DNA of 64,000 nt from Cercophora sp. LCS_1 (taxonomy: Eukaryota; Ascomycota; Sordariomycetes; Sordariales; Lasiosphaeriaceae), in NCBI GenBank assembly GCA_036250225.1, contig JAPZLL010000009.1, forward strand, positions 1,221,498-1,285,497, read 5' to 3'. Below, in pieces: positions 20,155 to 30,800 of the stretch (position 1 is its first letter; every line of letters starts with the position of its first letter). A program made the translations under genes and the position numbers. The notes under the pieces were generated by a model. It ran no database searches, was not told where the DNA came from, and saw only the letters and a program-made list of their open reading frames with translations.

Positions 20155-21417
20155 CTAGGCCTGGGTTTCATTCCAGTCCGACCATCTCCGGACAACATCG
20201 TCAATCTCAGCCACAGCATTCCGGCTTGCATCTACCTCAAACCACTCTCGATGTTCTTTCCCGCAAGCCGAGCACTTCTCCCGGTCTGCAACCCGCATCC
20301 CCCGCCCAGAGAGCTCGATATGCACAAGCCTTTCGACCTTGTGGCTGTGCGGGACCTTCCGAGCGGCGCCGGCCGGGCTACCTGACGGGACGTACGGGTA
20401 GTATCTGATCAGTGAGAGGTTATACCCGCACTGGCGCTTCCACTCGTTCAATCTCCGCTGCACATTGGTCGCGCGCCCAATCTTGAGAAGGATCTTCTTG
20501 TTCCCACCCCCTCCAACGCTGCGATTCCTCGGGCTGTCGACAATCGACGCGAAATCAGCGAGGACATCGCTCGGTCGTCGCAAGTTCGACGGACGCGTGG
20601 GCGTGGACGGCGAAAGAAGCGAGCGCGCCGCTTCGGCGGGAGGAGTCCCCGGTTGCGATTCCGATGTGAGCCAGAAGATGTAGATGTATCCTGCCTCGTC
20701 TTGTTGTGACACGGGTTTGGCGAGCTCTGCCAGCAAGAGCGACGCTGTTTGTGGCGATGCGCTCGTCGGGATCAGTGCCATGTACTGTCCTGTCACGGAC
20801 GGTCTGCGCCCAGAGGGGCCGGCGTTGCTGGGGCGGGGTCGTGATGGAGACCCGGTGGGGCTGAGGTATTGGTTCGGCGGCCTGCTGGTTTTTTGTGGCG
20901 TGGAGACGGTCGGCTGGATGGGATGCGGCTTCGGTCGAGGAGGCGGGGAGACCTCTTCGATTGGGATGCTGAAGCAGCAGAAATGAAGCTTTTGCTGCTT
21001 CGGCTTCGGGCGCGCCATTTTGGTTGGCCGCTGCTTCCTGGGAGATCCTCCGGCCCCATTGTGTTTGGACGGTTTGTCCGACTTCGTGGGAGCTATGAGG
21101 CCGAGGCGATCGGCCAATGTGTCGATGCTGGTTCGCTCTTCGAGGATCGGCGTATGGGACGTCTTCGGACCGGGGCTCGAGTGCGCGGAGATGCTCGCTT
21201 GCTCCTTATGCTGCCAACAATAGAGACTCTCGTCACTCGGGTCATCGACTCGCAGGCTCGCCGCCTTTAAGCGTGAGGGGGGTGTCGGGGACGAATTGCC
21301 CGCAACGGGGCGCCGACACGGTCTGCCGCTCGACGTGATGCCGCGGCATGTCGTGGAGGGGTTCTTAGAGTCGGTCCTGCTCACCAGGGACTCGGGAGTG
21401 TTGGCAAAGAATGGCAT
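20155..21417 (-). CDS. T5orf172 / DUF1766 domain protein
   Basis: A 420-residue intronless frame. The N-terminal part has a short Cys/His segment (TTCRGITSSGRPCRRPV, then LYCWQHKEQA), as in fungal proteins of this family. The middle is Pro/Ser-rich and disordered. The C-terminal domain (about residues 245-405) begins AGYIYIFWLTSES and continues KKILLKIGRATNVQRRLNEW. It ends in a Cys pair (EKCSACGKEHREWFEV). This is the T5 Orf172-type, GIY-YIG-related domain also called meiotically up-regulated 113 in yeast. GIY-YIG relatives are nucleases, but activity here is not established; the role is inferred to be nucleic-acid related. Confidence 0.75.
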   Translation of the reverse strand: MPFFANTPESLVSRTDSKNPSTTCRGITSSGRPCRRPVAGNSSPTPPSRLKAASLRVDDPSDESLYCWQHKEQASISAHSSPGPKTSHTPILEERTSIDTLADRLGLIAPTKSDKPSKHNGAGGSPRKQRPTKMARPKPKQQKLHFCCFSIPIEEVSPPPRPKPHPIQPTVSTPQKTSRPPNQYLSPTGSPSRPRPSNAGPSGRRPSVTGQYMALIPTSASPQTASLLLAELAKPVSQQDEAGYIYIFWLTSESQPGTPPAEAARSLLSPSTPTRPSNLRRPSDVLADFASIVDSPRNRSVGGGGNKKILLKIGRATNVQRRLNEWKRQCGYNLSLIRYYPYVPSGSPAGAARKVPHSHKVERLVHIELSGRGMRVADREKCSACGKEHREWFEVDASRNAVAEIDDVVRRWSDWNETQA

Positions 21418-22430
21418 TGCAAGCGGTAAGAATGGGATGCAAAGAGAAAACCGGGTTAGCTAGGGAGAAATGCATAAAACTCCACGGCCTCCATCACGGC
21501 CAACGTGGCACCCTGAAACGGCACCAACAAGTCCATGGATGATTCACTAGCAAGAAATCGAGGGGCTGGCTGGCTGGGAGGGTTCCAGGCTGAAGCGTGG
21601 CTGGTGGTGGGGCTGGTGAGGCGCAAAGCCGGGATCAAGTGAAGGTTCGCCAAGGGAATCTCCACGGTATCACGTGTTCACGCGCCTGCGGCTCACTTGG
21701 CATGAAAGCTTGACCTCCTTGGCTTCTTGGCCGTTGGCTTGCAACAACTACATGCCCTCGAGCAAGGATCTCGTCGTCCTTCCGTATTGAATCGCAGGAA
21801 TGGCTCGAATCGCAATGTTCGCTACACAAACCCCCGCGTCGGCCCCCCACGAGCTCGGTGTCATCACGGACCCCGCAAGAAGAAACCTACGTCATCGATG
21901 CATCGGCCAGCGCTTGGACGCTGCGGAGACGGCACCGTTCTCGCACCCGCAACAAGCGATTTGGATCCTTCGGTGATATCTACGGGAGATATGCATTCTG
22001 AGGATGGGGTTTGGTCCCCCGCGTGCCCGCTCGTCGGCACCCCCGACTGATCGCCAAGCATTCGGATTGGCTTGCCGTCTCTTGCGATTGCCACGAACAG
22101 ATGGCGTGCTCGGGTTTGACCCTGGATCTGAGAGGTCTTTGCCGCGTTGCAATCGAGGGTGACAGGAATTTTACGGCAGATGAACGTTTATTGGCGCACG
22201 GGCGGACGGGCGGGCCTTGCCGCGGCTCCTCTGCCAGGAACTTTGCCGCCCTAACCCATCTCCTTACGTACTTGGCGCACTTGGCACAGCACGCTCTATC
22301 TCGCCGGGTGGACCTTATTTGGATATATTTTCCCTCGTTTTGTGCTGCCTTAGCGACCGACCATAGAACCTCGTCGGTCTGTTCCACTTGCTTTGTCTGT
22401 CGGTAGCGGTAGCACAGCTTCGCAGTTGTG
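21418..22430. other. Divergent promoter region
   Basis: About 1 kb between the T5orf172 protein gene (leftward) and the amino-acid permease gene (rightward). Overlapping short frames only. A TATA-like GGATATATTTTCC is near 22321, about 110 nt before the permease ATG. Confidence 0.4.
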
Positions 22431-24323
22431 ATGTCACCTCAAGATTTGCAGTTCTCGAAAGAGAAGGCCACCGAAGACGCCACGGACGACTTCGCCGCTG
22501 AACCTTCTTCCTCCTTTGCGTCGTGGTTTGGAGGGCATCGTGTGTCCATCGGGCCCAGGATAGGACCGATTCTCCACACCTCCCCCGATGTTTCCAGCGG
22601 TGAAGAGAGCAGTGATGCTATTCTTGCAAAGCAACGTGAGCTCGAGGATGGGAATGCCATCCAGTACAGGACATGCAGTTGGCAGAAGGTGAGCGATGGA
22701 TGATTTCACCAGAGTTTTGGAGACGACGCTGACAACTGTTTGTTCTCAGACCGCGGCGCTGCTTTTCTCGGAATACATCTGCTTGGTAGGCATGATGCCA
22801 ACATGGCTACCCAAATGCTAACAGTTCTCTTCCAGGCAATTATGAGCTTCCCTTGGTCGTATAGCATTCTTGGACTGGTTCCAGGGCTCATCTTGACCGT
22901 ATTCATCGCCGGTGTTGTTCTCTACACATCGTTAGTTCTGTGGGAGTTTTGCCTGCGTCATCCAGAAGTTCGGGATGTCTGTGATATTGGACAGATGCTC
23001 TTCTGGGGGAAGAAGTGGGCGTGGTACGCCACTGCCGCCATGTTTCTGTTGAACAATACCGTGAGTTTCATGCTCTCTGCGAACATTCATATCTGCGTAC
23101 CAGGTGCTAACCTACCAGCAGTTCATCCAGGCTCTCCACGTGCTCGTTGGTGTCAAGTACCTTGATACGATGACCACACCGGATGCTACGACCTGCCGGC
23201 CTGTCATTTTTGGTGTCGTCGTCATGCTGGCCTGCTGGTTGTCCTCGCTTCCCCGAACCTTCAACATGCTCTCGAAATTGGGGGTTGGATCAGCTTTTTT
23301 TACGTTCGTCTCGGTCCTTCTTGCAGCTGTGTTTGCCGGGGTGCAGCGAAAGCCGGCAGGCTACGACCCTCGTGATACTTACCTCACTGCCTCAGGTGAG
23401 CCAGCGATTGGCGGCGACCCGATTGTTACTGCCTTCCCTGTTGCAGGAACCACCTTCGTTGCTGCGCTCAACGCATTCCTCAACATTTCGTACACCTTCA
23501 TCGGGCAGATCACTCTCCCAAGCTTCATCGCAGAGATGGAGGATCCCAGGTAAGACCCTCACCTGCCAGTTTGCGCAATCCCACTAACTTACAAACCAGG
23601 GATTTCCCCAAAGCTCTCTGGGCTTGCACCATTGCGGAGATTATCGTTTTCTCCATCGTTGGCGGCGTGGTCTATGGGTATACCGGCAACCAGTACATGA
23701 CAGCCCCCGCCTTTGGCTCCCTTGACGACGTTTACAAAAAAGTTGCATTTTCGTTCATGATACCCACCATCATCTTTCTTGGCGTGCTTTACGCATCTGT
23801 ATCTGCAAGATTCATCTTTTTCAGGGTCTTCGACAACTCGAGGCACAAGAGCGAGCACACGGTTCTTGGCTGGACCGTCTGGGCAGCTATCCTCTGTAAG
23901 GCGAACTCCTCGTATCAACGACAAAGCTAATGAGTTTTTTACAGTGGCAACATGGGTGCTCGCATTCATCATTGCCGAAGTCATCCCGTTTTTCTCATAC
24001 CGTACGTCGACAGCCCCCCTGACCGGTCGAGTCACTAACAGAATGTAGTTCTGTCTCTGATGTCGTCACTATTTGACAGCTTTTTCGGTTTCATCTTTTG
24101 GGGCGTAGCCTATTTCCGAATGCGTCAGGCCGATGGTGGGCTCCTGCTCCTAAAACAACGGAATCTCTGGGGTTTTGTGCTCGCTGGCTTCAATGGTGTC
24201 ATCATCCTCGTTGGCTTCTTCTTCCTCACGCTGGGCACATATGCTAGCGTTGAAGGGATAATAGAGGAGTTCCGGGCTGGCAATGTTGGAAGCGTCTTTG
24301 CTTGCTCAAGCAAGGGGCTGTGA
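22431..24323 (+). CDS. Mtr-like neutral amino-acid permease (AAAP family)
   Basis: Seven exons (22431-22688, 22750-22785, 22836-23060, 23122-23549, 23600-23895, 23945-24001, 24049-24323) give about 524 residues. The product imports amino acids across the plasma membrane, as does Neurospora Mtr. The N-terminal 80 residues are cytosolic and acidic. They are followed by about eleven hydrophobic segments, starting with TAALLFSEYICLAIMSFPWSY across exons 2-3, then LVLWEFCLRHPEVRDVCDIG, which is characteristic of the family. Later segments include VVVMLACWLSSLPRTFNML, ISYTFIGQITLPSFIAEMEDP, the LGVLYASVSARFIFFRVF region and a C-terminal WGFVLAGFNGVIILVGFFFL. The acceptor of exon 4 may be 3 nt earlier, adding one Gln. 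The stop codon is 74 nt from the convergent GMC gene. Confidence 0.9.
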
Positions 24324-24397
24324 ACGGCATTTCGAATTGAACTCTGTTTTTTCGCACGCACACACGCATATATATAGCCTTAGACCTACGGCACCAC

Positions 24398-26427
24398 TCA
24401 AGCCGCCGTTCCCGCATTTTTCTTGAGTTTCACTTCATGCAGCTTGCGAGCCAAGTCTTGAGCATACCCACACATGGTCATGGTCGGATTCCAACTACCC
24501 GCCGTTGGGAAAAGGGCAGCTCCAGTGACGTGGACATTCTCAATGCCGTGAGGACGATAAAGCTCATCCACGGAACCACCAATGTCCTTGGGTCCCATAA
24601 AACAGGTGCTTGACTCGTGAACGACACCAGGGATGCGAATCGTGTCGACTGCTGGTTTCGTCTTGATCCAGCCATGAGTTGTCTCATCCCACCATTCGAT
24701 ACTCGACTCGTGCTCATCGCCGCCCGCCATTTCCTTGATGGTATCGTAGGTCGCTGTATCCATCACGTCCCAGCAGGCATAATCCTCGTCGGTCAAGGTG
24801 TATTGCAGGGTGACGTTGCAAGTCGGGTCGGGGCCTTTGTTGAGAGTGACATGATTCTTGGGGTTCTTCTCGGTGAACTCCCCAAGAGCCGAGCAGACTA
24901 AAACAGGACGAGGTTAGCTCCTGTCCTCTCTCTCTTTTGTGGGGGGAGCGGCTTCATCATACCAAACACAACGTAGTTCTCGGAGCCAGTCAGTTGATCA
25001 AGGGTCGCCGCAGCAGCATAGTCTGGACACTCGCGAGCCGCGTCCTCTGCATCGTCCTTCGGGTTGGGGCTGTTCAGCGCCGTGACCGAGACGTGATACT
25101 GTTGGCCGTTCTTGGGATGCCTGCCAGCCACGTATGCAGCAGCCATTGCGAGCGTGCCTTCCTTCCTCCAGCCCTTGACGTTCCTCACGGGACATCTTGC
25201 TGAGATGTGTGTCACGAAGTGGCCGGTAAGCCTCTTGCCGACGGTGTCACGGCAGCTCTCGAACGAGTTCAGCAACATGGTGGCGTTGGGAACGGTGCCA
25301 GCGCAGAGGACGATCCTGGTCTTGTTGCCCGTCCACGACAAAGTGCCCTTGCTGGTTTCGATGACACGGACAAAATCATCGTCGTCACCTTTGGCCATGC
25401 TTGTCGCCGCACAGTTCACCACGATTTCCAAAGGCGCTCCCGCGCTGTCTTTGGCCAGCTGCCTCTGTCGCTCCACGACGTCAAGAAGAGGCCCGGGGAC
25501 AGAAAACTTGTTGAATCGCAGAATAGAAGTTGGGCTGCGCCGTCCGACAGCAAGGGGGGCCGACTCGGCATGGTTGGCAGTAGGGATCTTGCCCTTGCGA
25601 ATCGAGTGCTCGAGAATGCCATCAATGGCAGTCTGCAGCTTTCCAAAGATGCCATCATTGATATCGGCTGCCGGTGTGACATTCAAGAGTGCCTTGGCCT
25701 CTGTCCAGAATTGCTCGTGTGAGGCCGTCTCTTTCATGGACGCGGGAAAGTCGCGCATGAGGTCGAGACTCGGCCTCGGACTCCAGGCGGACCAGAATGT
25801 CGATCGGCCACCGAAAAATGGGCAAGACCCGTGGCAGAACTGGAGCTCCTTGGCCTCAAAGGTCTTGCGCGAGAGGGTCCAGGGGAATGTCTCAGAGGGC
25901 CCTCCCAGAACCATTTTGAAAGGAATGGGCAGGTTCTGGAAGTGGGAAGGAAGCCAAAAGCCTGGCAACCAATCAAAGCATGAGACGACGGCACCAGACT
26001 TAGTGTAAGGGAACCAATCGGAGATTACTTACCTCCACGCTCCAAGCAAAGAATCTTGGCACACGGGTCAAGATCGAGCGCCTTCTCGATGAATGCTAGA
26101 GCAGTAAAGCCCGAACCGATGACGATGTAATCAAAGTCTCCGTGGGCCAGTATGTTCCCCCAAGTCTGGTCACTGCATAGAAATCAAGATCAGAGCTGGA
26201 ATAAAATAGTGCACAAATCCAAGTGTCACGATTGCTTCGTACCTCGCGAAGTAGTCAAGGGCCATGACCGACGTGGAAGTCGGTGCCTGCACACCAGGCA
26301 CAGGGTACCCGTAGACGTTGGCTAGCGGGGGCTGGCGATCATCGTGTTTTTTTCCAACGCGGCAGTGGAAGCTAGGGATTGTTTTCCCTGGGACCGTCAG
26401 GTAGTCTGGGAGGCTTTCGGTGTTCAT
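24398..26427 (-). CDS. GMC-family FAD oxidoreductase
   Basis: Four minus-strand exons (26427-26243, 26172-26033, 25961-24963, 24897-24398) encode 607 residues. The introns of 65-71 nt have standard borders. The N-terminal 60 residues are unusual for the family, without a signal peptide. The FAD-binding GxGxxx motif is DYIVIGSGFTALAFIEKAL in exon 2, followed by CLERGG crossing into FWLPSHFQNLP in exon 3. Near the C-terminus RIPGVVHESSTCFMG supplies the usual catalytic His, and VTGAALFPTAGSWNPTMTM contains the second conserved Asn. GMC enzymes oxidise alcohols or sugars with FAD. The substrate here is unknown. The protein could be cytosolic, since no secretion signal is present. Confidence 0.87.
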
Positions 26428-26544
26428 GATGGGAAGCAGGAGGGATCACACGTGGCCGTATATCGGAGAAGTGAAGTGCAAGGTTTGGTTCGCTCTTAGT
26501 TATACGATTTGTTGAGTTGTTGTTGTTAAGTGGTCTGGAGCGTC

Positions 26545-26552
26545 CTATTTAT
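26545..26552 (-). promoter_or_regulatory. TATA-box candidate for the GMC gene
   Basis: ATAAATAG on the minus strand lies about 120 nt upstream of the GMC oxidoreductase start codon. Position and sequence fit a core promoter; no other evidence. Confidence 0.35.
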
Positions 26553-26950
26553 GTTTCCATGCCACGATGGAGCACCTCTGTGAGCAGAAGGGAAAGGTAG
26601 ACCACATGCATCTTGGAACGGCATGCGGAGGCACACAGGAACGTTGTCGACATTCTGCTTCTCCCTACCTAGTTTGCATTAGAGACAGCCGTGGCGCGCT
26701 GAACGACCTCCTTCGGTTCAATATTACATCAGAGACCAGACTGTCCTACCTGATTGATCGCTGGCATGCGTGATGATGAATGGCTTGTGCAAAAAGTCTC
26801 ACCGGTAAAATTGTTGGTATGCATAAGCGGTTTCTCATCACGCATGGCTAGCTACTGTTTTCAGTATGACTAAGATATTCGTGGCCAGCTGAAAGATCTC
26901 CGCAGTCTGCATTAGAAACCGGAATTCTCCGAGCCTTGGGGGAGCACAGC

Positions 26951-27385
26951 AGAAGTCCAGACCACGTTCTCGACCGACGCCCGAACCGTGGCGACCTGAC
27001 ATTGCTTGGTGGTTTGGTGGCTTGGGCGTCGCCTGATACCTCCACCTGCCTGAACTTCTTCTGCTCTTCAATGATTTGGTGTTGGATCCCTGTTTCAGCC
27101 TGCCACTGAGCATCTCACCTTACACAAGTCTGCGGCTTCTGCCAGTTTTGTCCGCAGAAGCATATTCTAGACCACGTTCTCGGCCGACGCCAACGAACCT
27201 GTGGCGACCTGACATTGCTGATTCCTTGGTGGCTTCGGCATTGCTTGATGCCTCGACCCGCCTGGGCTTCGGCTCTCCAATGATTTTGGTGGTGGGTCCC
27301 TGTTTCAGCCCGCCACTAAGCATCAGCTTGAGCAAGTCGGCCCCGCTTCTGACAGTTTTGGGCTCGGCCCGCAGCAGCGAACAGC
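26951..27385. repeat. Two-copy imperfect tandem repeat, about 210 bp unit
   Basis: Copy 1 starts near 26951 and copy 2 near 27160. Shared blocks in order are AGACCACGTTCTCG, CCGACGCC, GTGGCGACCTGACATTGCT, TTGGTGGCTT, CAATGATTTTGGT-like, CCCTGTTTCAGCC and GCCACTGAGCATC-like sequence. The offset is 210 nt at the first block. On the minus strand both copies contain similar short open stretches (MLSG-LKQG and GVGRERGL), so the unit may derive from a duplicated gene fragment. Confidence 0.8.
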
Positions 27386-27455
27386 GGCTCGCGAGCCACC
27401 GGCTCTCGTATCGGAGCTCCGGGCCTAGCGGATGAAGCCTTTGGGAAAGATCACC

Positions 27456-27663
27456 ATCCCTTTGGCGGTGTTTAAGTGAGGGGGGACAGTACAACCTCAC
27501 AACTTGCAAGAACATCAGCCGCTACCATTGCAACGCCCGCTCTAACTGTTCCTCTCTCGTACTCCGAAGTCCCCAAACTCCACAATTTTAAGGTTGAGCG
27601 AATCAGAAGTCTTCCTGACCCCTGTCGCGTAAAAAAACGTCACTTGAACACCGCCAAAGGGAT
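27456..27663. repeat. Short element bounded by 23-bp inverted repeats
   Basis: The arm at 27456-27478 (ATCCCTTTGGCGGTGTTTAAGTG) is matched by its reverse complement at 27641-27663 with one mismatch. The 208-bp unit has no coding capacity and resembles a MITE-like relic. I see no convincing target-site duplication next to the arms. Confidence 0.6.
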
Positions 27664-27713
27664 CGCTGAGCAGGATGAGGTTGCGACTGGGCAAGTCACC
27701 AACATGAAGCGAG

Positions 27714-27721
27714 TATATTTA
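27714..27721 (+). promoter_or_regulatory. TATA-box candidate for the fusion gene
   Basis: TATATTTA lies about 112 nt before the chosen start codon at 27833, at the edge of the inverted-repeat element. Confidence 0.35.
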
Positions 27722-27832
27722 TCTTGGATATAGAGTCGGTGTCCAGACAGCATGAGAATACCCCCCAAAAAAAAACCAAAGCAGCGGCACAACAAACAAA
27801 CGCCATCAACCGGTTTGCATCGTCAAGCAGAC

Positions 27833-30800
27833 ATGGCCTGGCACGCCCAACTTGCGCTGGCGCTGGCTCTGGTCTGCCATGCAACCGCCCAGTGCTCTGG
27901 CAAGTCAGACGCCTGCAGCTCTAACCCGATCCCGATGCGGCAATTCAACGTGCTCAACTTCCACGCCGCAACGTGCAATCTCAAGTGGCAGCTCGGCTGC
28001 ACCACACTGAACGACCGCGGCGTGCTGGAGCAGAAGCCGCCGCCGTACGCGCTGTGCAATTCGGGGCGCCAGCCGTCCGGGCTGGTGCCCGTCGATGCCT
28101 ACACGCTGGCGCTGCAGAACAACAACTTCGCACCGGGCTCAGCCCAATGGACGCTGCACGGTCTGTGGCCTGGGTCGGCCGACGGCGTCGGCGAGAGGAA
28201 CCAGCCCTACGGCTGCCTGAACGGCGAGGAGTTCGACGAGACAATCCTCACAACCTTTGACGGCCTGCTCAACTACTTCTGGCCGACAAACGCAAAGTTC
28301 AACAACACGATGCAATGCTTCATCCTGTCCGAGTGGATGAAGCACGGCACCTGCGCAGTCATCCCCGGCGCTGACGGCACCGCGTTCCGGCTGCCGCAGG
28401 AGGACTATTTCCGCACCGCGTTTGTCTTCGCGAACGAGTTCAACGAAAACCCGGCGCTGCGCGACCAGCTGCTGGGAAACGTGAGGCTGGACGACGTAGA
28501 GCCGCTCATCAGCACCGGCTGCGTGCAGTGCGCGTATCTGGCAACGGTGGGCTGGACAGACACCGACGTGGCGAGCGTGCCGCGCATGTCGGGCAGCTGC
28601 ATGGACCAGTGCTTTGACTGCGGTGACTTCTGGGACACATGCCCGCCGGCGGACTTGGACAGCACCGTGATGCTGGACCCGAGCAACGCGCCAGAGGAGA
28701 GCGACAGCAGCAACAGCAACAGCAGGAGCGGCAATGGAACAGCAAGCTTCCCGCTGCTGGACTTTGCCATGCCGGCCTTTCTGAGCAGCGAGAATACCTC
28801 CCCCTGGGAGGGCACCTGGCGCTCATTTGGCGCCGAGCAGGGCGGGTCCGGCAAGTTCGAGTTTGTGCAGACCTTCACCGACAAAGTCCTGATCGTCACC
28901 ACCGACAGCCCATTCCCCCAGACGTGCACCTACGAGCGGCGCGGCACCAAGGAGCTGGTCCTGCGATGCGGCGGCGGCCATCTGGAGGACTGCCTGGTGC
29001 AGCGGTTGCCGGATATTGGCGGGCTCGAGACGGCCTTTCTGGCATGCAACCACACCGGGGCGCCGGCGCCGGCGAGCTTCCAAGCCGCCATGGACACAAA
29101 AGGGTGCGGCAACTTTCTCATGTTCCGCTGTAAGGCGTCGACGGCGGCCTGTTCCTTTTCTCCGGATGCTATCTTGGCGTCTAAGCCCACGACCGTGGCC
29201 AAGACGGAGCCCGAGCCCAACTACGAGCCCAGCCCTGTGAGCCACCTCCAGCCCGGCATTGCCGGAGCACCCCGTGCGCTGCTGGGCTCGTGGCGCTCAC
29301 TCCAGGTATCGAGCGGCTATGAAAAGGGCCTTGCGCTATGGAACTTTACTGCCCACGGCCAGGCGTCGCTGCAGTGGCCAAACTACTCGGGCCGCGGCGT
29401 GGAGCGCTACTCGGTCTCGCACTCGGATGAGGATCCCAGCCTGGTGTACCTTGCCAGCGCCAGCGGCACCATCACCACCTGTCGCTTCCAATTCCAGTAT
29501 CAGCCGGTGTACTCGTACGCCGTGCTCGACTGCGGCGCGGCAGTCGACAATACGAAATGGGCTATGGGCCGGTGCAACCCGTGCAGCACCTTCTGTCGCT
29601 ACTCGTGCGGCCCTGAGAACGACTTCTGCGGCGCCGGCTCGTGCGACCCGGTCGAGTCGGTGGAAGCAGCATCCGTCGACGCCCGCGCCCTGCCCTCGCT
29701 GTCTACCCATACGCGTGCACCACGTAACGACCGTCATGACTGGTGCACGCCCGAAGACTCGGGCTGCTGGCCCACCAAGACGGCCATCCGCAAGCTGGAG
29801 CAGGCGCTGGACCCCACAGTGCCCCGGCTCGGCGTCCAGTGGCACAGCTACCCGGAGCCGCAGCCGGCGCCAGTACCAACGGGCTCCATTCATGACCAGT
29901 CCTTCTACGGCCTCGGTAGCGCGCCCCAGGGCCTCAGGGCGCTATACTACTACGAGGACGTCGCCGAGATGCAGCGCCCCTGTTTCAAATCGACCGACAG
30001 CCCTGCCGTGTGGAATGCCGCGTCCGACATGTGCAAGGCGGCAGTGCACCAAAACGAGTACCGCAACTGGAACCCCTTTATCGTTGTCTTCCCGCTCAAC
30101 GAGCGCCATGTGGTCGCCGCCCTCAAATTTGCCGCGCAGCACCGCTTGTGCATCGCCACGGCCGGCACCGGCCACGAGTACAACAGCCGCAACTCATGCC
30201 CGACTGGCGGCATCCTCATCCGCACCATCCTGCTCAAAGACAAGTCCTTTGTGCCTACCTGGGGCGAGGACCGGGCCCTCGCCCCTGCTGGCGCATTCCG
30301 CTTTGGCGCCGGCTCTACCTTCGCCGAAATGCACGCCTTCTCGAAAGACTACGCCCGCGTGGTTGCATCGGGCTGGTGCTCCACCGTCGGCATGGTCGGC
30401 TTCCATCTCGGCGGCGGCCACGGGCCCTTTGCGCCGTCCATGGGTCTCGGCGTCGACAACATGCTGGAGATTGAAGTTCTGCAGCTCAGCCGCAACGCCC
30501 GTGGCCAGCCCGTCGTCCACAAGAAGATCGCCAGTCGCCGTCGCAATCCGCAGCTCTTCTGGGCCATGCGCGGCGGCGGCGGCAGCGTCTGGGGCGTTGT
30601 TCTCTCCATGACGCTCCGCGCGCACGACGTGCCGGACGGAGGCCTCAGCCGCGTCAACGTGACGCAGGCCGGTACCTTTTGCCCGGACTCGAGGAAGTTT
30701 GGCTACCAGTGGCTGCGCGGCATGTGGGCTCGCTTCACCGCATGGCAGCTGGGCCTCAACCAAAAGGTCAGCACGCAGCCCGGCTTCTTTATCAACGCCA

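Noticed and set aside
29259..30611. Plus-strand frame of 450 codons overlapping the fusion gene
   Set aside because: It is dominated by Arg, Ser, Pro and Thr, typical of a shifted frame in GC-rich coding DNA.
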